DNA of 33,652 bases from Oscillospiraceae bacterium (GTDB lineage: Bacteria; Bacillota; Clostridia; Oscillospirales; SIG627). Under the pieces are notes generated by a model. It had not been told where the DNA came from. It saw only the letters and a list, made by a program, of their open reading frames with translations, and searched no databases. The first letter of the stretch is position 1. Every line of letters starts with the position of its first letter. Both the position numbers and the translations under genes were made by a program. Location: assembly GCA_015064635.1 (NCBI GenBank), contig SVRV01000029.1, forward strand, positions 1-33,652, written 5' to 3'. Below, piece after piece: positions 8,819 through 22,692 of this stretch.

Positions 8819-8846
8819 TTATAATACCGTAGTCCGAAAAAGTCAA
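8818..8846 (-). promoter_or_regulatory. Promoter of the histidine operon
   Basis: On the minus strand TTGACT (8846-8841), a 17-nt spacer, then a perfect TATAAT (8823-8818). The predicted start is near 8811 and the leader to the yerC GTG is only about 30 nt, too short for a T-box or attenuator. Control is therefore probably by a repressor. Confidence 0.88.
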
Positions 8847-8859
8847 TACCTTTTCAGAA

Positions 8860-8906
8860 AAAAAGTAAAAAGGGCTGTAAAAAAGTATCCTACTTTTTAC
8901 TTGCCC
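8860..8906 (-). terminator. Rho-independent terminator of the small cysteine-rich protein gene
   Basis: On the minus strand GGGC-AA-GTAAAAAGTA pairs with TACTTTTTTAC-A-GCCC around a GGA loop, followed by TTTTTACTTTTTTT. It separates the gene at 8911-9096 from the histidine promoter just downstream. Confidence 0.85.
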
Positions 8907-8910
8907 TGTT

Positions 8911-9096
8911 TTAATTCTGACGTCTGACAGTTTTATATTCATCGTAAAGCTGATAATACGGACAGGAATCAAATGAGCTTTCCATATATCTGAGATATTC
9001 ATCCTCGTCCAGGTTTACCATGCATACCTCACAGCCAAGCTCCTCGTCGTAGACGAAATTCACACAGCTTTCGCAATTTGTTACCTTCTTTTTCAA
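8911..9096 (-). CDS. Small cysteine-rich protein, DUF6472-like
   Basis: A 61-residue protein with two CxxC pairs and one further Cys (NCESCVNF, GCEVCMVN, then SCPYYQLYDEY), separated by the acidic segment NLDEDEYLRY. I recognise this pattern as a small conserved family of Clostridia (DUF6472 from memory). The cysteines suggest metal binding but no function is known. I chose the TTG start at 9096 because GAGGTGA lies 8 nt upstream and the protein then begins at the conserved KKKVTNC; longer upstream readings run through the promoter. It has its own promoter and terminator, so it is monocistronic. Confidence 0.8.
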   Translation of the reverse strand: MKKKVTNCESCVNFVYDEELGCEVCMVNLDEDEYLRYMESSFDSCPYYQLYDEYKTVRRQN

Positions 9097-9115
9097 GAAT
9101 ATCACCTCGCATAAT

Positions 9116-9144
9116 ATTGTATAACCAAACCCGTTTATTGTCAA
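9116..9144 (-). promoter_or_regulatory. Promoter of the small cysteine-rich protein gene
   Basis: On the minus strand TTGACA (9144-9139), 17 nt, TACAAT (9121-9116). The transcript leader is short. It is divergent from the promoter at 9162-9190, with only 17 bp between the two -35 elements. Confidence 0.85.
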
Positions 9145-9161
9145 TAAATTTTGCCAAATAA

Positions 9162-9190
9162 TTGACATATATATAAATATATGATATAAT
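9162..9190 (+). promoter_or_regulatory. Promoter of the SLH-domain protein gene
   Basis: Perfect consensus: TTGACA (9162-9167), 17 nt, TATAAT (9185-9190). AGGAGG at 9225-9230 lies 10 nt before the ATG at 9241. This is one of the strongest promoters in the window and suggests high expression of the surface protein. Confidence 0.93.
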
Positions 9191-9240
9191 TACACGAATA
9201 GTTATGCTAATTTCATACTTTTTTAGGAGGAAACAAACAA

Positions 9241-12200
9241 ATGAAAAGAACACATGCTTTTCTTACCCTTGTTTTAACCGCTTTGCTTCTGTGTGCTGTA
9301 TTTGCAGTAAGCGCCGCAGCGATTGAGGTCAAAGACGGGGCAATCATCGGACTCGATGCAAACAAGAATTACGAATATGCATCGGTAACTTTGGCGGATT
9401 ATACTGTACCAAGTTACACATCCGCTCCGGCGGGAACAACCAAGCTCGAGGGTCTTGCCCCCGGTATTTGGTTTGTAAAAGAAACTTCATCGGATTCAAA
9501 AACCGCATTATGGATCCCCGGTGATGAAGAGAAAAGAGAAACCATCGGCGAAGTTTATTACAGTGACGTATACGGAAAAGACGTTGTCCGTGCGGCAAAC
9601 GCAAAGGATGCACTTTATTTTAGTCCCGGTGTATGGACAGGAACAGAAACCAGAAACCACGCCTCTTTTGCAACATACTATCTTTCGGCAACAGGCGCTC
9701 ATGTTGGTTCAAGCGTTTCTTCCGGCATAGTTGCGGGAACTGTTTCAAGAACAAAGGTAAGCTCGTACATCAAGGATATTGTGTTTAAGTACGCTTACAC
9801 AAGCGATGAGATCATTCCTGTGGAAGAGCTTTACACAATGGGCTTCAGAGTAGGTGTGCGTCAGGGTTCAATCATACCTCAATACTCCGATGATGCTACC
9901 GACACAATGTTCAAGACAAAGTATGTACTCTATACAATGGATGAAACAGGTGCGGTTACGCAACATACCGTAAACTATGACACAGGATATAACAACAACG
10001 GCTCGGGAACATCCCATTCCATCCTCGTTTCAAACGACTTTCCCGATGCAAAGGGCTGGGTTGTAGGTATTGATGTTTATCCATATGGTACAATACCTTC
10101 AAAAGGACTTACATATACCGCGGTAATGTCAGGCGGTTCATACACCAACACCTGTTACTTTGTTGAGTTCCAGCCCAAGGCTTATACAACCAAGTCAAAC
10201 AGCGGAAATATTGAAATTCCCTTCCAGTACAACGGTGCAAATACAGCCTACATAAAAGGCTACGGCAACGGTACTTTTGCTCCCGATGCCGACATTACAA
10301 AGGCTGAGGTTGCAACTATAATCGCAAGAATCTTAACCGACGGCGTGATCCCCTCGGGTATTCCCACAAGCTTTGCCGACATCAATATCGGTGATTGGTA
10401 CTATGATGCCGTTACATATCTTGAAAACAAGAGTGTCTTCAATTATATCGACGGTGCAAAGCTTGAACCGGGTGCAAAAATCACAAGAGGCGAGCTTGCA
10501 CAGATTATATATGCCACAGCTAAAACAGAGAGCACTTCCGCAACAGCTTTCAAGGATGTTACATCATCTAACCCTTATTATGAGGCAATATGCTCACTTG
10601 AAGCAAACGGCATTATTAAGGGATATGAAGACAAGACCTTCCGTCCCGACGATACAATTACCAGAGCCGAAGCTGTAACTATCATTAACAGAATGCTAAA
10701 CCTTGTGGCAAATGAATCAACTGTAAGCGAAGAGCTTCTGGAAACAAGCTTCAATGACATTCATAACCACTGGGCAAAGTATCAGATACTTATGGCTTCC
10801 AATAACGATGTTAAGAGTGACCATCACCTTAACGCAAGCGTATCGGGACTCCTTGAAACCGACACAACAGTTTCAATTGAAAATAACCACGTTAAGATAG
10901 TAATCAACAAGCATAACGGTAAGGTAACAAGTATTGTTAACAAGGCGGATAATACCGAAGCTCTTGCCGCAAGCTCTACTCCTTGGTTCACATATGTGAC
11001 AACACATTCGGGTATTTCCTTCTATCCTAAGAATATCACTGTCAAGGACAACAGACTTGAGGTAACATACGTAAACAATGCAAAGGCATATTTCATCATT
11101 GACGTTAAGGATAATTACTTCACAATAGAGCTTGACTCGGAGCTTCCATTTAATGTCAAGAGAATCTATTTCGGTGTACTCAACATATCAAATGAGTTTA
11201 CCGAGGATGAAAACTCCTACAGAATATCCGCTGTTGCAATGAACGCAAACACAAACTCAACAAATTATCCCGGCGGTAAAGCTAAGGCAACCGCAGCATT
11301 TGCCGCACAGAAATTCGGATGTATCGGTGCAAAGCTCGGTATCACCTACTCGGTATACGGTGGACGTGTTGAAGGTGAACACAGAGCTTATCTTAAGGAA
11401 ATCGTAGATGCCATTGACGAAAGCGTTGGCACTGCCTCAAAGGCAGGCGGTGCATATGCGCTTGACAATCCCGACCTCGTAGGTGACTATATCATTCCTT
11501 CAAGCGGTATTTCTATTTCAACAGCTCAAAGCATTGCAGATGCAATGGAAGAGTATGACATCAATCAGATAGACATACATCAGGGCGGCTCAACCTTCAT
11601 TCAGGGTGACTTTAACTTTGTGTGTGCAAAAGCTTCGGGCGAGACCTTTACAACTGCAAAGCAGTTCTACGAAAGAGTAGGAAGTGTTATCACCTCCAAG
11701 GGCGGACAGATGGGACTTCACACATACTCCTCTCTCGTATCCCCCAACGCAACCAATATTCTTTCAACGCCCAAGTGGCAACAGGACCTTATTTATCAAA
11801 AGGACTATGTTCTCACTCTTGCATCGGATATCACAGCTTCATCCACAACCTTCAACACTAACGAGGATGCATCAGGTCTTATACTTGTAGGTGAAACAGG
11901 TGGCGGAGGAACTTCAACAATGCCTTGGTCAGGTCCCAACACCAACTATTTCCTCATTGATGAAGAGATTTTCAGAGTAACATCTGTTAACTCAAGCGGT
12001 CTTGTTATTGCCTCCCGCGGAGCATGCGGAACAACAAAGGCGTCCCACAAGGCGGGTGCCGAAATCAGACACCTTTATGCTCATTACGGCATGTTCCAGC
12101 CCACTCCCGGTTCTGACCTCTTCTACCACATTGCAGACCTCACAGCTCAAGCTTACAATGACGGCGGATTTGAAATGATCTATCTTGACGGTCTTGAATC

Positions 12201-13680
12201 GTTTGCAAGATCAGCATTCATCGATACAGAAGACTCATGGTACTACTACTCAACGTTCATCCAAAGAGTTGTCTCGGGATGTGAGATTGACCCCATAATT
12301 GAAGGTTCGAATATCCTTACAAGCTTCTGGACATCCCGTGGACGTGCAGGTGCGGTCGACAATGCTACCCGTCAGTACAAGAAGTACAATTACAATCACG
12401 CAATATACAACATAAACAACTACTTCAATTATTTCTATCAGTCAACTCTCGGCTGGTTCAACTACGGCCCCGATGTGTCACAGGCTTATAAGAACACCTT
12501 CAGAAAGACACTCTTTATTGATGACATCGACCATATGGGCTCCCTCGGACTTGCATTTAACCTTTCAACAGTATACAATCACCAGTTCACTGAATTCACA
12601 AATTATCCCACTATCGGCAAAAATTCAAAGTATCACAGTCTCTATTCCAGACTTCGTAAGGGTGGTTACTTCTCCGATACTGTAAAGAAAACTCTTCAGG
12701 ACGGCTTCCTTGCAGGTAAGGAATACAAGGTTGAAGAACAAGCTGACGGCACATGGGCATTCAGAGAAATGAAATATGTGAAGAACAGAATCTTCGACAT
12801 GGCTGACAATACCTTCGTTACAGGCTCGGCAAATAACCCCTATAATGCACAGACTCCTTACATCAGAATCGAGCAGAGATACTCAACACTCGGTGCAAAC
12901 GAGCAGGTTGTTTATACCTTTGACGAGACAACAGACATTACAGCAGGAAAGAGAACATTTACTCCTATTTCTCTTACTTCTACCCAAGCATTTAAGATTA
13001 AGGTAACAGGTAACGGTAAGGCAGGAAGTGCTATTCTCCTCACACTCGGTTCAGCTGCTACAAGTGAAGCGGGAAGACTTGACTTCTTCATCCCCACTCA
13101 CTTTACAGGCACTCGTGAGTTTATCCTCATTGACATGGATAACGCAGACTATGACGGATATACCTTCTCCGGTATCAGCATATCCCAAACGAACTACGAG
13201 GCATACCGTAACAGCTTCTTCTACGCAAATGCAAACAGCGTTAAGGTAACACTTGCAGGTGACTGCACAGGCGTTAAGATTGACGACCTCAGAGCATGCA
13301 CAGTTGCTCCCGCTCCAGCAACAAATCCCTCTGTTACAATTGGAGGAAGCACTATCACCTTCAAGACCACAGTTCGAAGCGGTGAGTATATCGAATACTT
13401 CCCCGAGCTTGGCAAGGCATATCTCCATTCCTACAATATGCTTTCGGGTGGTACAAACGGCAACACCGCAACCGTTTCGGAAATATCCTTCACAGGCTCT
13501 GTAACGGTTCCCGCAGGTGATTTCACCTATACCTACAATGCAACCGGCACAACCGATGCTCCTCTCAGAGCACAGGTAGTTCTCGGTCTTAAGAGCAATG
13601 AGCTCATTAAGAATGAATCCTCTTGGACAGCTCCAACAGTTGAGCTTGAGGAAGATATCCAGTATGTAACCCTTAAATAA
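9241..13680 (+). CDS. Secreted SLH-domain protein with putative carbohydrate-active region
   Basis: A 1479-residue exported protein. Residues 1-27 are a Sec signal peptide (MKRTHAF, hydrophobic core, cut near AAA-IEV). Residues 28-330 form an unassigned, probably beta-rich domain. Three SLH repeats follow at about 335-365 (YGNGTFAPDADITKAEVATI), 377-425 (ITRGELAQII) and 436-487 (FRPDDTITRAEAVTIINRML), with a degenerate trailing SFNDIHNHWAKY near 504. SLH repeats bind secondary wall polymers, so the protein is probably cell-surface bound. Residues 540-700 look like a beta-sandwich and 740-1100 like an (alpha/beta) barrel with acidic strand ends (NQIDIHQGG, MIYLDGLESF), as in many glycosidases or lyases; I cannot name a family. 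A small beta-module (RGACGTTKASHKAGAEI, about 925-942) is inserted in it. From about 1200 onward is a beta-sandwich-like C-terminal region. SLH repeats in the interior are less usual than at an end. Confidence 0.85.
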   Translation: MKRTHAFLTLVLTALLLCAVFAVSAAAIEVKDGAIIGLDANKNYEYASVTLADYTVPSYTSAPAGTTKLEGLAPGIWFVKETSSDSKTALWIPGDEEKRETIGEVYYSDVYGKDVVRAANAKDALYFSPGVWTGTETRNHASFATYYLSATGAHVGSSVSSGIVAGTVSRTKVSSYIKDIVFKYAYTSDEIIPVEELYTMGFRVGVRQGSIIPQYSDDATDTMFKTKYVLYTMDETGAVTQHTVNYDTGYNNNGSGTSHSILVSNDFPDAKGWVVGIDVYPYGTIPSKGLTYTAVMSGGSYTNTCYFVEFQPKAYTTKSNSGNIEIPFQYNGANTAYIKGYGNGTFAPDADITKAEVATIIARILTDGVIPSGIPTSFADINIGDWYYDAVTYLENKSVFNYIDGAKLEPGAKITRGELAQIIYATAKTESTSATAFKDVTSSNPYYEAICSLEANGIIKGYEDKTFRPDDTITRAEAVTIINRMLNLVANESTVSEELLETSFNDIHNHWAKYQILMASNNDVKSDHHLNASVSGLLETDTTVSIENNHVKIVINKHNGKVTSIVNKADNTEALAASSTPWFTYVTTHSGISFYPKNITVKDNRLEVTYVNNAKAYFIIDVKDNYFTIELDSELPFNVKRIYFGVLNISNEFTEDENSYRISAVAMNANTNSTNYPGGKAKATAAFAAQKFGCIGAKLGITYSVYGGRVEGEHRAYLKEIVDAIDESVGTASKAGGAYALDNPDLVGDYIIPSSGISISTAQSIADAMEEYDINQIDIHQGGSTFIQGDFNFVCAKASGETFTTAKQFYERVGSVITSKGGQMGLHTYSSLVSPNATNILSTPKWQQDLIYQKDYVLTLASDITASSTTFNTNEDASGLILVGETGGGGTSTMPWSGPNTNYFLIDEEIFRVTSVNSSGLVIASRGACGTTKASHKAGAEIRHLYAHYGMFQPTPGSDLFYHIADLTAQAYNDGGFEMIYLDGLESFARSAFIDTEDSWYYYSTFIQRVVSGCEIDPIIEGSNILTSFWTSRGRAGAVDNATRQYKKYNYNHAIYNINNYFNYFYQSTLGWFNYGPDVSQAYKNTFRKTLFIDDIDHMGSLGLAFNLSTVYNHQFTEFTNYPTIGKNSKYHSLYSRLRKGGYFSDTVKKTLQDGFLAGKEYKVEEQADGTWAFREMKYVKNRIFDMADNTFVTGSANNPYNAQTPYIRIEQRYSTLGANEQVVYTFDETTDITAGKRTFTPISLTSTQAFKIKVTGNGKAGSAILLTLGSAATSEAGRLDFFIPTHFTGTREFILIDMDNADYDGYTFSGISISQTNYEAYRNSFFYANANSVKVTLAGDCTGVKIDDLRACTVAPAPATNPSVTIGGSTITFKTTVRSGEYIEYFPELGKAYLHSYNMLSGGTNGNTATVSEISFTGSVTVPAGDFTYTYNATGTTDAPLRAQVVLGLKSNELIKNESSWTAPTVELEEDIQYVTLK

Positions 13681-13721
13681 TCTATTCCGAGGGGCTGCTT
13701 CAACGAGGCTACACCGAAAAA

Positions 13722-13770
13722 GAGCTAAGATAACTTTGAGAAAAGGTATCTTAGCTCATATTTTTTATTA
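13722..13770 (+). terminator. Strong terminator after the SLH protein gene
   Basis: A perfect 11-bp stem, GAGCTAAGATA pairing with TATCTTAGCTC (13722-13732 and 13747-13757), is followed by ATATTTTTTATT. It lies about 40 nt after the stop codon. Confidence 0.93.
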
Positions 13771-13788
13771 TAGACTTTTATTTGATTT

Positions 13789-13820
13789 GGCTGAATTCTT
13801 TATGACTCAGCCCCTTTTTT
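13789..13820 (+). terminator. Second, tandem terminator-like hairpin
   Basis: GGCTGA (13789-13794) pairs with TCAGCC (13807-13812), followed by CCTTTTTT. In addition GGGGCTG at 13691-13697 could pair with CAGCCCC at 13809-13815, enclosing the first terminator. It isolates the bioY promoter from upstream transcription. Confidence 0.65.
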
Positions 13821-13858
13821 AAAACTTTGTGATATTACATTATATTTACTTTTTTATG

Positions 13859-13888
13859 TTGACAATACCTTGCAATATATGATAAAAT
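13859..13888 (+). promoter_or_regulatory. Promoter of the bioY-birA-GH2 unit
   Basis: TTGACA (13859-13864), 18 nt, TAAAAT (13883-13888). AGGAAGG at 13901-13907 precedes the bioY ATG by 8 nt. I see no palindromic biotin operator around it, which fits a BirA without a DNA-binding domain. Confidence 0.8.
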
Positions 13889-13915
13889 TATACAAACGAA
13901 AGGAAGGTGTCGGAT

Positions 13916-14458
13916 ATGAAAATCAATTCTGCAAAAATAACAAGAATAGCACTGTGCACAGCATTTATTACGGTAGGTGCTGTTATTGCTTTTCCGACAA
14001 AGCCAGCCTTCACGCTTCAGACTCTTTGTATATTCTTATCGTCTCTTATACTAAAGCCCACAGAGGCATTTTTGTCCACGCTTATATACATTCTGTTGGG
14101 CATCATCGGAGTCCCGGTATTTGCGGGATTTCAGGGCGGTATAAGTGTCATAACGAGTGTCAGCGGAGGATTTATTCTTTCCTTCCCCTTAATTGCGCTC
14201 ATGTGTTCTCATGCTCTCCGACGTTTTCGTTCCTCTGCTTTCGTTTATGCATGTGTATTCACTCTGGCAACAATGGTTTCCTATATATTAGGGGCTGCAT
14301 GGATCGGTATCTTTTCACATGCAAAAATGACATTTATAGATTTTGCAGCATTCGCCATTTTTGATATTTTAAAAATTGCAGCAGCAACGTTTTGCTCGTT
14401 GAAACTTAAGAAGGCATTTAAAAATGACAAAAAGAAAGATACGAATAATAAATCTTGA
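13916..14458 (+). CDS. bioY: Biotin ECF transporter S component
   Basis: A 180-residue integral membrane protein of the BioY family, the substrate-binding subunit that captures biotin for an energy-coupling-factor transporter; the shared ATPase and T subunits are not in the window. About six hydrophobic segments are visible, with family marks FTLQTLCIFLSSLILKP, the glycine-rich GIIGVPVFAGFQGGISV and GFILSFPLIA. The ATG at 13916 is preferred to an in-frame GTG 9 nt upstream, because AGGAAGG spaces correctly to the ATG. It overlaps birA by 35 nt. Import plus ligation suggests scavenged biotin; no biotin synthesis genes are nearby. Confidence 0.92.
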   Translation: MKINSAKITRIALCTAFITVGAVIAFPTKPAFTLQTLCIFLSSLILKPTEAFLSTLIYILLGIIGVPVFAGFQGGISVITSVSGGFILSFPLIALMCSHALRRFRSSAFVYACVFTLATMVSYILGAAWIGIFSHAKMTFIDFAAFAIFDILKIAAATFCSLKLKKAFKNDKKKDTNNKS

Positions 14459-15170
14459 TGAAATCGACTCCACAAACACTTACCTTCGTGCTCTTGCCGA
14501 AAAAGGAGAAGCCGAAGGACTTATCGTAACGGCAAATTACCAAAGTGCAGGACGCGGTCGGCACGGAAAAAGCTTTTTCTCACCTGCTGACACGGGACTC
14601 TATATGAGTGTGCTTTTAAGACCTGCTTTGAGTGTTGAGGATTCTCTATTTATCACTCCCATGACAGCAGTTGCCGTATCCCGTGCAATAGAAAGTGTGA
14701 GCAATGTAAAATGCGGCATAAAGTGGGTAAACGATATTTTCATCGGAGAAAAAAAGGTTTCGGGTATACTTTGTGAGGCTTCCTTTAACCACACAGAAAA
14801 CAAGGTGAATTACATTGTTGCGGGAATTGGAATAAATATCAATAAGCCAAAGGAAGGATTCCCTACCGAGCTTGGAGATATTGCAGCCTTTCTCGGAAAT
14901 GACGATATAAAAGAAAAATTGCTTCATAAAATTATTGAAGAGCTGTTTTCAATCTACAATACCCTTCCCTCTCACAGTTTTTTTGACGAATACAAGGCAC
15001 GCTCTGTAATCTTGGGGCGAGAGGTAGAGGTATTGGGCAGTGAGCCTTTTCAAGGCACTGTGCTTGACATAGACGAAAGCTGTCATCTTGTGATAAAAAA
15101 GAATGACGGAGAAATAAAAAAACTTTCCTCGGGTGAGATATCAATCAAAATAGCAAAGAAACAAATATAA
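14424..15170 (+). CDS. birA: Biotin--[acetyl-CoA-carboxylase] ligase, without DNA-binding domain
   Basis: A 248-residue ligase that activates biotin with ATP and attaches it to biotin carrier proteins. It starts directly at the catalytic domain (IINLDEIDSTNTYLRALAEK), then shows the biotinyl-AMP loop GRGRHG (43-48), KWVNDIFIGEKKVSGIL with the catalytic lysine region, VAGIGINI, and a small C-terminal SH3-like domain (REVEVLGSEPFQGTVLDID). The N-terminal winged helix of regulatory BirA is absent, so it cannot act as the biotin repressor. The start lies inside bioY. The gene ends 12 nt before the first GH2 gene, so cotranscription with it is likely. Confidence 0.94.
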   Translation: MTKRKIRIINLDEIDSTNTYLRALAEKGEAEGLIVTANYQSAGRGRHGKSFFSPADTGLYMSVLLRPALSVEDSLFITPMTAVAVSRAIESVSNVKCGIKWVNDIFIGEKKVSGILCEASFNHTENKVNYIVAGIGININKPKEGFPTELGDIAAFLGNDDIKEKLLHKIIEELFSIYNTLPSHSFFDEYKARSVILGREVEVLGSEPFQGTVLDIDESCHLVIKKNDGEIKKLSSGEISIKIAKKQI

Positions 15171-21184
<6,014 letters not shown>

Positions 21185-21197
21185 AACAAAGTCAAAA

Positions 21198-21251
21198 ATA
21201 AACCGGCCCCAAAAAGTTAGGTCAAAATCTAACAATTGGAGGTCGGTTTAT
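21198..21251. repeat. Nested palindrome between convergent genes: bidirectional terminator or IS-end relic
   Basis: An outer 11-bp stem, ATAAACCGGCC (21198-21208) with GGTCGGTTTAT (21241-21251, one G-T pair), encloses an inner stem GTTAG (21216-21220) with CTAAC (21229-21233). Read on the minus strand each stem is followed by a T run (TTTTT after the inner, ATTTTTG after the outer), and on the plus strand a T run occurs at 21262-21266. It could terminate both converging units. The motif also resembles, from memory, ends of IS3-family elements, but no transposase is present. Confidence 0.55.
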
Positions 21252-21281
21252 GCTATATACTCTTTTTATTGAAACAATAGT

Positions 21282-22595
21282 TTAATGTCCGCTTCTCGAA
21301 CATTTTTCACCTTTTTCAAGTTTTATCCCGGTTGAATCGGTTATACTGATATCCCCCTCGGTACAATAAACTATTTTGGGTGAGGCATATCCGTTGAGAG
21401 TTACATTTTCAAAAATTATATCGCGGAAATTCATCGCCTCAACAACAGGCTCATTACCTGCCCCTTCCCTTGCGCTTATTACACAATTCTTCATAACGAA
21501 TGTAAGCGGCTCATCCTCGGAACCGCTGATAGTTATAGGATAACACACGTTTTCAAAAATGCATCTGTCAAATTCTATGCTGTCCAGACCTCTGTTACAG
21601 GACCATCTGTGCCCAAAAGCTTCCATAAACACCGAATCAATATTTGAAAATTTGCAATTTCTGAAAAGTATGTTTCCGGGAGTCTCCCTTACTTTAGCAC
21701 GGTAATCGCAATAGTACAAAAAAGCATGATGACAACTGTGACGGCACTTTTCATTGGTTTGGGCACGAGCCTTTTTCTCTTCCAAGGAAAGATTACCTCT
21801 GAATCCGTACTCGTTTGGTGCAACCGTCACACAATTCTCCACAAGAACATTTGTTCCACCAAATCTGAGTACACTGCACGATGTATTCAATGTGCAATTA
21901 CGAACCGTTACATCTATATTGTCGAATCCCGCTATTGCATCATCACCCGACCGAAATTCGCAATCCTCAACAGTTACCCTACCGCAAGTACGTATATCAA
22001 ATCCGTCGTGACCTCCAAGGACAGTCACCTTATTCATTTCAACGTTTTTACTGTTTTGTATGGCGTGTGCCCAATTGCCACTGTCGATTATAGTATAGCC
22101 GGACAGTTTGATGTTTTCACAGAACCACATATTTACGCCGTGAGGACCTCTGTAGTTTTCTTCTCCTTGCTCATCGTAGCAATTCTGACCGTCAATAAAT
22201 GAGTTCTTTTCTCCAATTATAGCAATATTTTGAGCTTTTATTGCACGGATAACAGCGTTATTCCAACGACTGTAAGGGAATACGGATTGGCTGTTTGCTT
22301 GAGGCGTAGCTGTCGAGACCTTTTGAGATTTCTCATCTTCACATATCGGTTCTATTTCGTCATCAAGGTATGAAAAATAATCCTCGGGATCAATACTTCC
22401 AACCAAAGCAGCACCTTCCATAAGATGCAATGTTACATTTGATCTCAGTCGGATACAGCCTATCAAAAATCTGCCACAAGGTATCACCACCTCTCCGCCA
22501 CCCGACAAAAATGCTTTGTCTATTGCATCTTGTATTTCTTTTGTACAAAGTTCACCGTTTGATTTTGCGCCAAAATCTATTATATTGTACTTCAT
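21282..22595 (-). CDS. GH28-like parallel beta-helix glycosidase (polygalacturonase family), copy A
   Basis: A 437-residue protein beginning YNIIDFGAKSNGELCTKEIQ, a classic pectate-degrading beta-helix start, followed by the repeated short beta-strand pattern (NIKLSGYTI, NVEMNKVTVL, RVTVEDCEF). The GH28 catalytic carboxylates are present in GGHDGFDI (Asp197, Asp200) and RSGDDAIAG (Asp218, Asp219). The third motif, normally GHG, appears replaced by RFGG (about 244-247), and no clear RIK motif is seen, so it is a divergent member. No signal peptide, so it probably trims imported galacturonic acid-type or related oligosaccharides. The ATG at 22595 is chosen over an upstream TTG, since the protein then starts just before the conserved segment. 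Own promoter at 22641. Confidence 0.82.
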   Translation of the reverse strand: MKYNIIDFGAKSNGELCTKEIQDAIDKAFLSGGGEVVIPCGRFLIGCIRLRSNVTLHLMEGAALVGSIDPEDYFSYLDDEIEPICEDEKSQKVSTATPQANSQSVFPYSRWNNAVIRAIKAQNIAIIGEKNSFIDGQNCYDEQGEENYRGPHGVNMWFCENIKLSGYTIIDSGNWAHAIQNSKNVEMNKVTVLGGHDGFDIRTCGRVTVEDCEFRSGDDAIAGFDNIDVTVRNCTLNTSCSVLRFGGTNVLVENCVTVAPNEYGFRGNLSLEEKKARAQTNEKCRHSCHHAFLYYCDYRAKVRETPGNILFRNCKFSNIDSVFMEAFGHRWSCNRGLDSIEFDRCIFENVCYPITISGSEDEPLTFVMKNCVISAREGAGNEPVVEAMNFRDIIFENVTLNGYASPKIVYCTEGDISITDSTGIKLEKGEKCSRSGH

Positions 22596-22640
22596 TTTCT
22601 CACGCTTTCCTTCAACTGTAACCAATGCAATAACACGATA

Positions 22641-22670
22641 ATTATATCATCCGTATTATTTAAAGGTCAT
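22641..22670 (-). promoter_or_regulatory. Probable promoter of GH28-like copy A
   Basis: On the minus strand a perfect TATAAT (22646-22641) with ATGACC (22670-22665) 18 nt upstream, four of six -35 matches. The leader is about 40 nt. Confidence 0.6.
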
Positions 22671-22692
22671 GGATCTACATACAGCTTCATAT

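Noticed and set aside
8783-8823. T-box or histidine leader peptide for the histidine operon
   Set aside because: Only about 30 nt separate the predicted start site from the yerC start codon, with no His-codon run, specifier loop or antiterminator.
13820-13915. Possible BirA or biotin-repressor operator before bioY
   Set aside because: No extended inverted repeat is present around the promoter, and BirA here lacks the DNA-binding domain.
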